From Candidatus Pelagibacter sp. (GTDB taxonomy: Bacteria; Pseudomonadota; Alphaproteobacteria; Pelagibacterales; Pelagibacteraceae), in contig NZIO01000033.1 in the NCBI GenBank assembly GCA_002689925.1, positions 1-62,954 on the forward strand: a stretch of DNA of 62,954 nt. The letters are read 5' to 3'. The notes beneath the pieces were generated by a model, which saw nothing but the letters and a program-made list of their open reading frames with translations, ran no database searches and was not told the origin of the DNA. A program made the position numbers and the translations under genes. How positions within the stretch are numbered: position 1 is the first letter of the stretch; every line of letters begins with the position of its first letter. This document shows positions 8,264-17,350 of this stretch, piece by piece.

Positions 8264-8584
8264 ATGAATGATTTTTCAGAAGTTTTGTCTAAAGCTAAAA
8301 AGATGCAAGAAAAAATGAGTGAAACTCAAAATAATATTAAGAAAATTGAAGCTGAAGGTGTATCTGGAGGAGATGCAGTTAAGATAGTTTTAAATGGAGA
8401 TAATGAATTAAAAAAAATTTTTATTGATCCAAAAATATTTTCTGAAAGCAAAGAAATGTTAGAAGATCTTATAGTTGCAGCACATAATGATGCAAAACAA
8501 AAAATTAAAATAAAAACATCTGAAGAAATATCTAAAATTACAGGTGGCTTAAATTTGCCTTCTGGATTTAAATTTCCATTTTAA
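8264..8584 (+). CDS. ybaB: YbaB/EbfC nucleoid-associated protein
   Basis: 106 residues, the usual size. Members are small dimeric DNA-binding proteins that coat the nucleoid. The N-terminal helix with KAKKMQEKMSETQNNIKKIE and the GGDAVKIVLNGDNELKKIFID sheet region are diagnostic, as is the C-terminal ITGGLNLPSGFKFPF. It is 4 bases after dnaX and 4 before recR, the conserved dnaX-ybaB-recR order of many bacteria, which suggests a role linked to replication or recombination repair. Confidence 0.93.
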   Translation: MNDFSEVLSKAKKMQEKMSETQNNIKKIEAEGVSGGDAVKIVLNGDNELKKIFIDPKIFSESKEMLEDLIVAAHNDAKQKIKIKTSEEISKITGGLNLPSGFKFPF

Positions 8585-8588
8585 TTTG

Positions 8589-9185
8589 ATGAGTAATAAT
8601 ATAATTGAAATAGAAAAATTAGTTAAATTAATTTCTAAATTACCAGGTTTGGGTCCAAAATCAGCAAAAAGAATTACCCTCAAATTGATAAATAATAGAG
8701 AAGATTTAATCAAACCTTTGTCTAGAACTTTGGCAGAAGTTTATAAAAATGTTGTAAGATGTATGGAGTGTGGAAACTTTAAATCTAAAGATCGTGAATG
8801 TGATTGTAATCAAAAAAAGTTTGACAAGATTTGTGTTGTGGAAAATATAGCTGATATGTGGGTTATAGAAAATACAGGAATATACAAGGGTTATTACCAT
8901 ATTTTGGGAGGCACATTATCTTCTATAGAAAATAAAAATGTAGATAGTTTATTAATTTCAGCTTTAATTAAAAGAGTAAAAAATGACTCAATTAATGAAA
9001 TAATACTTGCTACAAGTGCAACAGTGGAAGGGCAAACTACAGCTCATTATATCCAGGATAGTTTAAAAGATAGCAATGTTAAAATTTCTAAATTAGCACA
9101 AGGTTTACCAGTTGGTGGAGAAATAGAATTTCTTGACGATGGAACTTTATTTTCAGCTTTTAAAAATAGGACAGGTATTAGTTAA
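8589..9185 (+). CDS. recR: Recombination protein RecR
   Basis: 198 residues from ATG 8589 (a TTG one codon earlier is less likely). RecR acts with RecO/RecF in loading RecA at single-strand gaps. The helix-hairpin-helix [17 protein letters not shown] (about 14-30), a zinc motif, and the Toprim domain ([14 protein letters not shown], then GGTLS) are present. The second half of the zinc motif reads C-D-C where C-x-x-C is usual. It converges on malate synthase with a 4-base overlap of the two ends. Confidence 0.93.
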   Translation: MSNNIIEIEKLVKLISKLPGLGPKSAKRITLKLINNREDLIKPLSRTLAEVYKNVVRCMECGNFKSKDRECDCNQKKFDKICVVENIADMWVIENTGIYKGYYHILGGTLSSIENKNVDSLLISALIKRVKNDSINEIILATSATVEGQTTAHYIQDSLKDSNVKISKLAQGLPVGGEIEFLDDGTLFSAFKNRTGIS

Positions 9186-11341
9186 ATTTTTTTTAAGATT
9201 CTGTTTAAATGAAGAATAGGCTCAGTATATCCTGAAGGTTGGTTTCTTCCATGAAATATAAGTTCACACGCGGCTTTAAAAGCAATAGATTTATCATAAT
9301 TACCAGACATTGTTTTATATGAAGCGTAACCTTTTAAATCAGGATCTTTAATATTTTGCTTATCTACAATTTTTGCCATTTTTTTCATAGTTTTTATTAC
9401 TCTTTCTTTACTACAAATACCATGATGAATCCAATTAGCTATATGTTGAGATGAAATTCTTAAAGTTGCTCTATCTTCCATTAATCCTATATTATTAATA
9501 TCAGGTACTTTTGAACAACCTACACCTTGATCTATCCATCTAACAACATAACCCAAAATTCCTTGTGCATTATTTTCAAGTTCTTTAGCGATTTCTTCAA
9601 TAGACCAATTAGGTCGAGTTGTAATTGGAATTGTAAGAATATCAGAAATTCTAGTTTTAATTTTATTCTTTAAATTTTTTTGTTTAATAAAAACATCTAT
9701 TTGATGATAATGCATCGCGTGAAGAGTTGCGGCAGTAGGAGATGGAACCCATGCACAATTAGCACCTGACATTGGATGATTAACTTTTTGAGAAACCATA
9801 TCTGCCATTTTATCGGGTGCTGCCCACATACCCTTTCCAATCTGGGCTTTTCCTGAGAATCCACATTTTAAACCCACATTAACATTATTATTTTCGTATG
9901 CAGCAATCCATTTAGAAGACTTCATGTCTCCTTTTTTAATCATTGCTCCCGCCTCCATTGATGTATGTATTTCATCACCTGTACGATCTAAAAATCCAGT
10001 ATTAATAAAAACAACTCTATTTTTTACTTCTCTAACACATTCTTTTAGGTTTACAGTTGTTCTTCTTTCCTCATCCATTATTCCAATCTTAATTGTGTAT
10101 TTTTTAAGACCTAAGACTTTTTCAACTTTTTCAAATATCAAATTAGTAAAAGCAACTTCATCAGGCCCATGCATTTTCGGTTTAACAATATAAACAGAAT
10201 TTGTTCTAGAATTACCTTTAATTTTAAAATCATGAATTGCTGCAGCAGTAGTTATAAAAGCATCCATTATACCTTCTGGAATTTCTGATCCATCTTTTAG
10301 TAAAATTGAGGAGTTAGTCATTAAATGACCAACATTTCTATTTAACATTAATGATCTTCCATGTAATTTTATTTTATTTCCTTCGGCTGAAATATATTCT
10401 TTATCTGGTTTTAATTTCCTAACTATTTTTTTTCCATTTTTATTTATTTTAGTTTGTAGGTCACCTTTCATAAGACCTAGCCAGTTTTTATATCCGAGTA
10501 CTTTATCTTCTGCATCTACAGCAGCAACAGAGTCTTCGTGGTCTATAATTGTAGTTATAGCTGACTCCAAAATTATATCATATATTGCAGCCTTATCCTT
10601 GAGACCACCCAATGTATGATTTGGATCAAATTTGATATCTATATGAAGATTATTATTTCTTAATAGAAGAGATGATAGATTATTTGATTTTTTATTGTAA
10701 CCGACAAATTGTTTTGGATCTTTTAAACTTAAACTTAATTTATTATTTTCTACTTTTGGGATTTTTAAAATATTTTTCCAACTACCTTTTTTTAGTGGTA
10801 CATTTGCATCTAGAAAGTTACGTGCATATTCTATTACTTTTTCTCCTCTTATATAATTATATTTTTTTCCTCTTTCTGCTCCATTTAATTCTGAAATTGC
10901 ATCTGTTCCGTACAAAGCATTATATAAACTTCCCCATCTTGCATTAGCTGCGTTTAAAGCATATCTTGAGTTCATTACTGGAACAACCAATTGTGGTCCT
11001 GCAATAGTTGAGATCTCATTATCTACGTTTTTAGTCTTAATTTTAAATTTACCACCTTCTTTTTTTAAATATCCAATTTCCTTTAAAAAATTATAATATT
11101 TTTTATTATTTAATTTTTTACTTTTTTTATCCCTATGCCAAATGTCTATTTTTTTTTGTAAAATTTCTCTAAATTCTAGTAAATTTTTATTTTTAGGTGA
11201 AAGTTCGTGAACACATTTATCCAGACCATACCAAAATCTTTTTTTTGTAATTCCAGTTCCTGGCAAGAGTTCATTATTAATGAAGTTTAATAATTCTGAA
11301 GAAACAGATAAATTATTTATTTTTCTATATTTTTTTACCAT
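9182..11341 (-). CDS. glcB: Malate synthase G
   Basis: 719 residues, full length for the G isoform. It condenses glyoxylate with acetyl-CoA to malate. Recognisable segments include [20 protein letters not shown] (catalytic acidic/Mg region), [11 protein letters not shown], the [12 protein letters not shown] block, [13 protein letters not shown], and the C-terminal [20 protein letters not shown] and [14 protein letters not shown]. It sits behind a tandem glycine riboswitch, so its level should follow glycine, consistent with a route glycine to glyoxylate to malate. No isocitrate lyase lies in the window. Confidence 0.96.
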   Translation of the reverse strand: MVKKYRKINNLSVSSELLNFINNELLPGTGITKKRFWYGLDKCVHELSPKNKNLLEFREILQKKIDIWHRDKKSKKLNNKKYYNFLKEIGYLKKEGGKFKIKTKNVDNEISTIAGPQLVVPVMNSRYALNAANARWGSLYNALYGTDAISELNGAERGKKYNYIRGEKVIEYARNFLDANVPLKKGSWKNILKIPKVENNKLSLSLKDPKQFVGYNKKSNNLSSLLLRNNNLHIDIKFDPNHTLGGLKDKAAIYDIILESAITTIIDHEDSVAAVDAEDKVLGYKNWLGLMKGDLQTKINKNGKKIVRKLKPDKEYISAEGNKIKLHGRSLMLNRNVGHLMTNSSILLKDGSEIPEGIMDAFITTAAAIHDFKIKGNSRTNSVYIVKPKMHGPDEVAFTNLIFEKVEKVLGLKKYTIKIGIMDEERRTTVNLKECVREVKNRVVFINTGFLDRTGDEIHTSMEAGAMIKKGDMKSSKWIAAYENNNVNVGLKCGFSGKAQIGKGMWAAPDKMADMVSQKVNHPMSGANCAWVPSPTAATLHAMHYHQIDVFIKQKNLKNKIKTRISDILTIPITTRPNWSIEEIAKELENNAQGILGYVVRWIDQGVGCSKVPDINNIGLMEDRATLRISSQHIANWIHHGICSKERVIKTMKKMAKIVDKQNIKDPDLKGYASYKTMSGNYDKSIAFKAACELIFHGRNQPSGYTEPILHLNRILKKI

Positions 11342-11356
11342 ATCAATCTATTTTTT

Positions 11357-11515
11357 TACCCCCTCTGTCTTGGTACCGGTGAGATTTGCTCCTTTGGTGA
11401 GAAATTATTCTCTTTCCAGAGTTAATATGGTTTTACGGTCCTTTTGCCTGAGAGTTTCCGGGGTGGTTGCTCCTTCGGCTCTATTAATTAAAATAGTATC
11501 TTCCGTAAAATTTAT
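11357..11515 (-). promoter_or_regulatory. Tandem glycine riboswitch in the glcB leader
   Basis: Read on the minus strand, the first aptamer contains GCCGAAGGAGCAA, then ACTCTCAGGCAAAAGGACCG and CTCTGGAAAGAG. These are the conserved core of glycine aptamers. A second, shorter aptamer follows directly with ACCAAAGGAGCAAATCTCAC, GGTACCAAGACAGAGGGGG, matching the second half of tandem glycine riboswitches with a G-to-A change in the CCGAAGG box. It ends about 16 bases before the glcB start. No U-tract terminator follows, and the GAGGGGG end could act as or hide a ribosome site, so translational control is plausible. SAR11 is reported to use glycine riboswitches on malate synthase. Confidence 0.92.
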
Positions 11516-11565
11516 ATTCTAATAGGTTTGTGAAAAAGTCAATTATTAATTATATTATTATTCTA

Positions 11566-12672
11566 ATGAAAAATTATTTAGAGTTTGAGAAAGATTTAAA
11601 AAACCTAGAAGAAGAATTGATTGAACTCAAGGATCCTTTTAAAAACGAAGGTATTACAGAAGTAGACACAAAAAGAATTTTAGAAATTCAAGAAGAAATA
11701 GATAAAAAACTAGTTTTAGTTTATTCAAATCTTAATAGCTGGCAAAAAACACAAGTTGCAAGACATGAAGACAGACCAAAAGCTAAATTTTTTATAGATA
11801 ATTTATTCACAAATTTTTCAAACTTATCTGGAGACAGACAATTTGGGGAAGACAAGTCTGTTATAGCTGGATTTGCTATTTTTGAAGGACTGTCAGTGTT
11901 AGTTATAGGACAAGAAAAAGGAGATGATCTTGATAGCAGAATAAAAAGAAATTTTGGAATGATGAGACCTGAGGGGTATAGAAAATGTATAAGACTAATG
12001 CGATTGGCTGATAAATTTCAAATACCTGTAGTAACATTTATAGATACACCTGGGGCTTATCCAGGAGTTGGAGCAGAACAAAGAGGACAAGCAGAAGCTA
12101 TCGCAAGATCTATAGAATGCTGTATGTCTTTAGAAGTCCCCACAATCTCTATAATTATAGGAGAAGGTGGATCTGGTGGTGCTATAGCATTAGCATCATC
12201 AAATAAAATAATAATGTTAGAAAATTCTATTTATTCAGTTATTTCTCCTGAAGGATGTGCATCTATTTTATGGAGAGATTCTTCTAAATCTTTAGAAGCA
12301 GCCACTGCAATGAAACTTTCAGCAAATGATTTATTAGAACAAGGAATAATTGATGAAATCATCCCAGAACCACCTGGAGGAGCACACAGAAATAGAGACC
12401 AAGTGCTTTTAACAACAAGAGAAGTTTTAAGAAAAAATATTTTTGAATTAAAAAATTTAAGTAGAGAGGATATTTATAATCATCGTAAATCAAAATTTTT
12501 AGAAATAGGAAGAAAAAGTAAAATTATTTCTGGTTATGAAAAAGGATATAATAAGCTAGCTTTAAAAGAAAACATTTTAAATTTTTACAAAAAATTTGCT
12601 GCAAGTAAAAAAGTAGGTATAACAATATTATTAATTCTTATTTTATCTTTAATAACATTCTTATATTTTTAA
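11566..12672 (+). CDS. accA: Acetyl-CoA carboxylase carboxyltransferase alpha subunit with C-terminal membrane segment
   Basis: 368 residues from ATG 11566 (a GTG at 11530 is possible but not family-like). AccA and AccD transfer CO2 from carboxybiotin to acetyl-CoA, giving malonyl-CoA. The crotonase-fold landmarks IDTPGAYPGVGAEQRGQAEAIA, IGEGGSGGAIAL, SVISPEGCASILWRD and IDEIIPEPPGGAHR are intact. Normal AccA is near 317 residues. This one continues for about 45 residues and ends in a strongly hydrophobic stretch (about 349-368) that looks like a tail anchor. It diverges from the riboswitch and glcB. Confidence 0.94.
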   Translation: MKNYLEFEKDLKNLEEELIELKDPFKNEGITEVDTKRILEIQEEIDKKLVLVYSNLNSWQKTQVARHEDRPKAKFFIDNLFTNFSNLSGDRQFGEDKSVIAGFAIFEGLSVLVIGQEKGDDLDSRIKRNFGMMRPEGYRKCIRLMRLADKFQIPVVTFIDTPGAYPGVGAEQRGQAEAIARSIECCMSLEVPTISIIIGEGGSGGAIALASSNKIIMLENSIYSVISPEGCASILWRDSSKSLEAATAMKLSANDLLEQGIIDEIIPEPPGGAHRNRDQVLLTTREVLRKNIFELKNLSREDIYNHRKSKFLEIGRKSKIISGYEKGYNKLALKENILNFYKKFAASKKVGITILLILILSLITFLYF

Positions 12673-12720
12673 AATTATTTGATGAATTTTTTTATTCTTT
12701 TGTAAGCAAATTAAAAGTTG

Positions 12721-12797
12721 TGGCGCGCCTGCTAGGAGTCGAACCCAGAACCTCCTGGTCCGTAGCCAAGCGCTCTATCCAGTTGAGCTACAGGCGC
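12721..12797 (-). tRNA. tRNA-Arg (anticodon ACG)
   Basis: The minus strand folds as a complete cloverleaf: acceptor GCGCCTG/CAGGCGC, D arm GCTC...GAGC, anticodon stem CTTGG/CCAGG with loop CTACGGA (anticodon ACG, read as ICG after deamination), T arm CTGGG-TTCGACT-CCTAG, and an encoded CCA end. It stands alone between accA and a thiolase gene. Confidence 0.97.
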
Positions 12798-12837
12798 ATT
12801 TCATTAGTTATTATCAGAGATAAATTATTATTTAAAG

Positions 12838-12863
12838 ATAATTTCTCATGATAGAGAAATTAT
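12838..12863. repeat. Perfect 10-bp inverted repeat between tRNA-Arg and thiolase
   Basis: ATAATTTCTC (12838-12847) and GAGAAATTAT (12854-12863) are exact complements around a 6-base loop. It lies 41 bases upstream of tRNA-Arg on the minus strand and about 100 upstream of the thiolase start. It could be an operator or an RNA hairpin. No function is known. Confidence 0.4.
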
Positions 12864-12933
12864 TGATTTTTAGTTAATAAAATATTGTTTTAAATACTTA
12901 ACTTTTCATTTGTTTGGATTTTAATTGAAAGAA

Positions 12934-12951
12934 TTTAGATTATCATCTAAA
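12934..12951 (+). promoter_or_regulatory. Short hairpin just upstream of the thiolase start
   Basis: TTTAGAT (12934-12940) pairs perfectly with ATCTAAA (12945-12951) around the loop TATC. It ends 14 bases before the ATG, where a ribosome binding site would be. No U-run follows, so it is not a terminator. Confidence 0.4.
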
Positions 12952-12965
12952 AATTGAAATAGATT

Positions 12966-14129
12966 ATGAATGTAAATTCAAAAAATATAGTCATAACCTC
13001 TGCCACAAGAACGGCGATTGGTAAACTTGGTGGAAGTTTAAAAGATTTAACAAGTTATCAAATGGGTTCGATTGTAATTAAAGAAGCTTTAAAAAGATCT
13101 AAGGTTCAAGCAAAAGAAGTTGATGAAGTAATCATGGGCCAAGTTTTAACTGCCGGAACAGGTCAAAACCCCTCTCGGCAAGCCGCAATAGGAGCTGGTG
13201 TCCCAGTAGAAAAAACAGCTTATGTAATAAACCAAGTTTGTGGATCAGGATTAAGATCAGTTATTTCAGGTTATCAAAATATATTATTAAATGATTCAAA
13301 AATTTTAGTTGCCGGTGGCCAAGAAAGCATGTCAAATGCGCCATATACAATTGATATACGTGGTAAAAAAGAATTACTTTCATCAAACTTAGAAGACAGC
13401 ATGATCAAAGATGGTTTGCTAGATGCTTTCAATAACTATCATATGGGTATAACTGCAGAAAATGTTGCTGAAAAATTAAATATTACAAGGCTCGACCAGG
13501 ATAATTTTTCTTTTTTGTCTCAAGACAAAACACAAAAAGCAATTAAAGAGGGAAAATTTAAAAAAGAAATTGTTAAAACAGATTTAATAGAAGATGAAAA
13601 TCCAAGAGAAAATATTACTATAGAAAAACTGTCTTCTCTTCAGTCTGTCTTTAAAGAAAATGGAACAGTAACAGCTGGAAATTCATCTGGATTAAATGAT
13701 GGAGCAGCAGCAGTTGTTTTAATGGATAGTTTGGAAGCAGAAAAAAGAGGCTTAGATCCTTTAGCCAGAATAGTATCTTGGGCTACATGTGGTGTTGACC
13801 CGTCTTTAATGGGATTAGGTCCTATTCCAGCTTCAAAAAAAGCTTTAGAAAAAGCAAATTGGTCAGTTAAAGATTTAGATTTAATCGAAGCCAATGAAGC
13901 TTTTGCATCACAAAGTATAGCGTTTATAAAAGATTTAAAAATTCCAGCTGAAAAAGTAAATGTTAACGGTGGGGCGATCGCATTAGGTCACCCAATTGGC
14001 GCCTCAGGGACAAGAATTTTAGTTACACTTTTGCATGAAATGATAAGAAGAGATGTTAAAAAAGGGTTAGCCACACTATGCATAGGTGGAGGCATGGGTA
14101 TTGCAATGTGTTTAGAGCGAAATTTTTAA
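12966..14129 (+). CDS. Acetyl-CoA acetyltransferase (thiolase)
   Basis: 387 residues, normal thiolase length. It interconverts two acetyl-CoA with acetoacetyl-CoA. The acyl-accepting cysteine is C92 in NQVCGSGLRSV. The C-terminal catalytic His and Cys lie in GGAIALGHPIGASG and CIGGGMGIAM, and the loop GQNPSRQAAI is typical of the AtoB/PhaA group. No ketone-body or polyhydroxybutyrate genes adjoin it, so the pathway is open. The start is clear; a short hairpin lies just before it. Confidence 0.92.
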   Translation: MNVNSKNIVITSATRTAIGKLGGSLKDLTSYQMGSIVIKEALKRSKVQAKEVDEVIMGQVLTAGTGQNPSRQAAIGAGVPVEKTAYVINQVCGSGLRSVISGYQNILLNDSKILVAGGQESMSNAPYTIDIRGKKELLSSNLEDSMIKDGLLDAFNNYHMGITAENVAEKLNITRLDQDNFSFLSQDKTQKAIKEGKFKKEIVKTDLIEDENPRENITIEKLSSLQSVFKENGTVTAGNSSGLNDGAAAVVLMDSLEAEKRGLDPLARIVSWATCGVDPSLMGLGPIPASKKALEKANWSVKDLDLIEANEAFASQSIAFIKDLKIPAEKVNVNGGAIALGHPIGASGTRILVTLLHEMIRRDVKKGLATLCIGGGMGIAMCLERNF

Positions 14130-14306
14130 TTCTTTTTTAAATATTTTTGTAAAATTATTTTTTGAACCCAAAACTTACCATCTAAATTTTTATTTTTAAA
14201 AATAAAAAAATTTTCAATATTTTCTATAAACTGAATCATATAATATATAAATAATAATTAAATGGCTGAAAAAAGATAAAATTGTGTTATAAATAAAACT
14301 ATAAAA

Positions 14307-17300
14307 ATGACTGTTGAAATACTTGTTCCTGATATTGGAGACTTTGAAAGCGTTGAAATAATAGAAATATTAGTAAAAATTGGCGATGATATAAAAAAAA
14401 ATGACCCAATTGTAACTTTAGAAAGTGATAAATCTAGCGTAGAGGTTCCCTCACCAATTAATGGTAAAATTTCTGAGATAAAAGTTAAAATAGGAGACAA
14501 GGTTTCAGAAGGAAATGTTTTAGTTTTAGTCGAAGATAATCAGCAAAATTTAAAAAAAATAAAAAAAGAAGAAACAAATTTAGTTAAAAAAGAAGAAAAT
14601 ATATTACCAATTACTGAAAAGATTATTAAAGAAGCTGAGTCTACAATAAACTCTAATGTCTCAAAAGAATCGCAACAAAAGGTTTATCCAAAATCAAAGT
14701 CTATTGATATAGATCCAACAGAAACCCGAGAATGGTTAGACTCTTTAGAGTCTGTTTTAAAAAAAGATGGAACTGATCGTGCCCACTATCTATTAAAAAG
14801 ATTAAGTGACGAAGCCTACAAAGAAGGTTCTAGTCAACCAATAACCAGAATTACACCTTATATAAATACAATACCTGTAGAATTAGAAACTAAATCTCCT
14901 GGAGATCAAAATATAGAAAGAAGAATTAGATCCTTAATTAGATGGAATGCTGCAGCAATGGTAGTTAAAGCGAATAAAAAAAACCCCGAACTTGGTGGCC
15001 ATATTGGAACATTTGCTTCAGCAGCAACTTTATACGACGTGGGAATGAATCATTTTTGGCGAGGTAAAAATAATAAATTTGGTGGTGATCTTGTTTATTT
15101 TCAAGGTCATAGTGCTCCTGGAATGTATGCTCGAGCTTTTTTAGAAGGAAGATTATCAGCAACTCAATTAGGAAATTTTAGACAAGAAGTAGACTCTGAC
15201 GGATTATCATCATATCCACATCCTTGGTTAATGCCGAAGTTTTGGCAATTCCCTACTGTATCAATGGGACTAGGACCTGTTTTATCAATTTATCAAGCCA
15301 GATTTACTAAATATTTAATTAATAGGGGATTGATAAAAGATGAAGGTAGAAAGATTTGGGCTTTTTTAGGAGATGGAGAAACAGATGAACCAGAGTCTTT
15401 AGGAGCAATAAGTTTAGCCTCAAGAGAAAAATTAGATAATCTTATATTTGTTATTAACTGTAATTTACAAAGATTAGATGGTCCAGTCAGAGGTAATGGA
15501 AAAATTATTCAGGAACTTGAAGGTATATTCAGAGGAGCAGGTTGGAATGTCATAAAAGTTGTGTGGGGATCATATTGGGATAATTTATTAGCTAAGGATA
15601 AATCAGGATTATTAATTAAAAGAATGAATGAATGTGTAGATGGAGAGTATCAAGCTTTTAAAGCAAACAATGGATCATATGTAAGAGAAAAGTTTTTTGG
15701 TAAATATCCAGAATTAAAAGATTTAGTTTCTACGATGACTGATAGAGATATATGGAAATTAAATAGAGGAGGTCATGATCCACATAAGGTATTTGCAGCC
15801 TATAACGAAGCAATAAAAACAAAAGACAAACCAACCGTAATCCTTGCAAAAACAATTAAGGGTTATGGAATGGGTAAATCTGGCGAAAGTATAAATATTA
15901 CTCACCAACAAAAAAAATTAGGAGAAGAAGACTTACTTTATTATAGAGATCGTTTTGACATCCCCCTTACAAATGAACAAGTAAAAAATGTTGAGTTTTA
16001 TAAACCAGATGAAAAATCAATTGAAATTAAATATTTAAAAGAAAGAAGAATGAAACTTGGTGGTAATTTACCTGAAAGAACATCTTATGCAAAATCAATT
16101 AAAAAACCTTCAAAAGATATTTTTGAAAATATGCTTAAGTCTTCTGGTGATAAAGAAATGTCAACTACCATGGCTTTAGTAAGAATGTTAACAAATTTAT
16201 TAAGAGATAAAAATATAGCGCCTAGATTAGTTCCAATTATTCCTGATGAAGCAAGAACTTTTGGAATGGAAGGCTTTTTTAGAAAGATTGGAATTTATGC
16301 ACATGAGGGACAAAAATATGAACCTGAAGACTCTGAACAATTAAGTTCATACCGAGAAGACAAAAAAGGTCAAGTGTTAGAAGAAGGGATAACAGAAACT
16401 GGAGCAATGTCATCTTTTATTGCTGCTGGAACCTCTTACTCTAACCATGATTTGGAAATGATACCTGTATATACTTTTTATTCTATGTTTGGTTTTCAGA
16501 GAGTAATGGATCTTATTTGGGCAGCTGGAGATTCTCAGACTAGAGGTTTTCTTATTGGAGCAACATCTGGCAGAACTACGTTAGCAGGAGAAGGCTTACA
16601 ACATCAAGATGGACACAGTCATCTCTTAGCTTCTACAGTACCAAATTGTATAAGTTATGATCCTACATTTGCTTATGAACTTGCTGTAATTTTTCAAGAT
16701 GGTCTCAAAAGAATGCACGATAAACAAGAAAATATTTTTTATTATTTAACAACGATGAATGAAAATTATAAACATCCAGAAATACCCAAAAATTGTGAAA
16801 AAGGTATTCTTAAAGGCATGTATCTATTTAAAGAATTTAAAAACAAAGGTAAAATAAATGTTCAACTGTTGGGCAGCGGAACAATTTTAAGAGAAATGAT
16901 TTCTGCAGCTGAAATATTAAGCAATGAATATAATATCGATAGTGATGTTTGGAGCGTGACAAGCTTTAATGAGCTCAGAAAAGATGGAATGACAGTCGAA
17001 AGAAAAAATCTTTTAAACCCAAATCAAAAGCCTGAGAAGTCTTATGTGGAGGAATGTCTTGATAAAAAAGATGGACCAATTATTGCAGCTTCTGATTATA
17101 TGAGAAGCTTTGCTGATCAAATAAGGCCTTATACATCTAAATCATTTTATTCTTTTGGTACTGATGGCTATGGAAGAAGTGATAGCAGAAAAAACTTAAG
17201 AAAATTTTTTGAAGTTGATAAAGAACATATTGTGACATATACATTAAGTGCGTTAGCTAAAGAACAACTTGTACCCTCAACTTATGCAGATAAAGCAATT

Positions 17301-17348
17301 AAAAAGTATAAAATTAATAAAGATAAACCAATACCTATAGTATTATAA
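14307..17348 (+). CDS. aceE: Pyruvate dehydrogenase E1 with N-terminal lipoyl domain
   Basis: 1013 residues. Residues 1-78 form a complete lipoyl domain, with the lipoylated lysine expected at K42 in LESDKSSVEVPSP. A charged linker (about 80-130) leads to a full homodimeric E1 of the AceE type: DPTETREWLDSLE, LGGHIGTFASAATLYDVG, the thiamine diphosphate motif GDGETDEPESLGA...NCNLQRLDGPVRGN, and the C-terminal TDGYGRSD and HIVTYTLSAL blocks. E1 decarboxylates pyruvate and acetylates the lipoyl arm. Such arms usually sit on E2; here E1 carries it, and the E2 gene three bases downstream has none. Confidence 0.95.
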   Translation: MTVEILVPDIGDFESVEIIEILVKIGDDIKKNDPIVTLESDKSSVEVPSPINGKISEIKVKIGDKVSEGNVLVLVEDNQQNLKKIKKEETNLVKKEENILPITEKIIKEAESTINSNVSKESQQKVYPKSKSIDIDPTETREWLDSLESVLKKDGTDRAHYLLKRLSDEAYKEGSSQPITRITPYINTIPVELETKSPGDQNIERRIRSLIRWNAAAMVVKANKKNPELGGHIGTFASAATLYDVGMNHFWRGKNNKFGGDLVYFQGHSAPGMYARAFLEGRLSATQLGNFRQEVDSDGLSSYPHPWLMPKFWQFPTVSMGLGPVLSIYQARFTKYLINRGLIKDEGRKIWAFLGDGETDEPESLGAISLASREKLDNLIFVINCNLQRLDGPVRGNGKIIQELEGIFRGAGWNVIKVVWGSYWDNLLAKDKSGLLIKRMNECVDGEYQAFKANNGSYVREKFFGKYPELKDLVSTMTDRDIWKLNRGGHDPHKVFAAYNEAIKTKDKPTVILAKTIKGYGMGKSGESINITHQQKKLGEEDLLYYRDRFDIPLTNEQVKNVEFYKPDEKSIEIKYLKERRMKLGGNLPERTSYAKSIKKPSKDIFENMLKSSGDKEMSTTMALVRMLTNLLRDKNIAPRLVPIIPDEARTFGMEGFFRKIGIYAHEGQKYEPEDSEQLSSYREDKKGQVLEEGITETGAMSSFIAAGTSYSNHDLEMIPVYTFYSMFGFQRVMDLIWAAGDSQTRGFLIGATSGRTTLAGEGLQHQDGHSHLLASTVPNCISYDPTFAYELAVIFQDGLKRMHDKQENIFYYLTTMNENYKHPEIPKNCEKGILKGMYLFKEFKNKGKINVQLLGSGTILREMISAAEILSNEYNIDSDVWSVTSFNELRKDGMTVERKNLLNPNQKPEKSYVEECLDKKDGPIIAASDYMRSFADQIRPYTSKSFYSFGTDGYGRSDSRKNLRKFFEVDKEHIVTYTLSALAKEQLVPSTYADKAIKKYKINKDKPIPIVL

Positions 17349-17350
17349 CA

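Noticed and set aside
11280-11522. An 80-codon plus-strand frame over the riboswitch
   Set aside because: The conserved bases here are explained by the glycine aptamers on the other strand, and the peptide is not protein-like.
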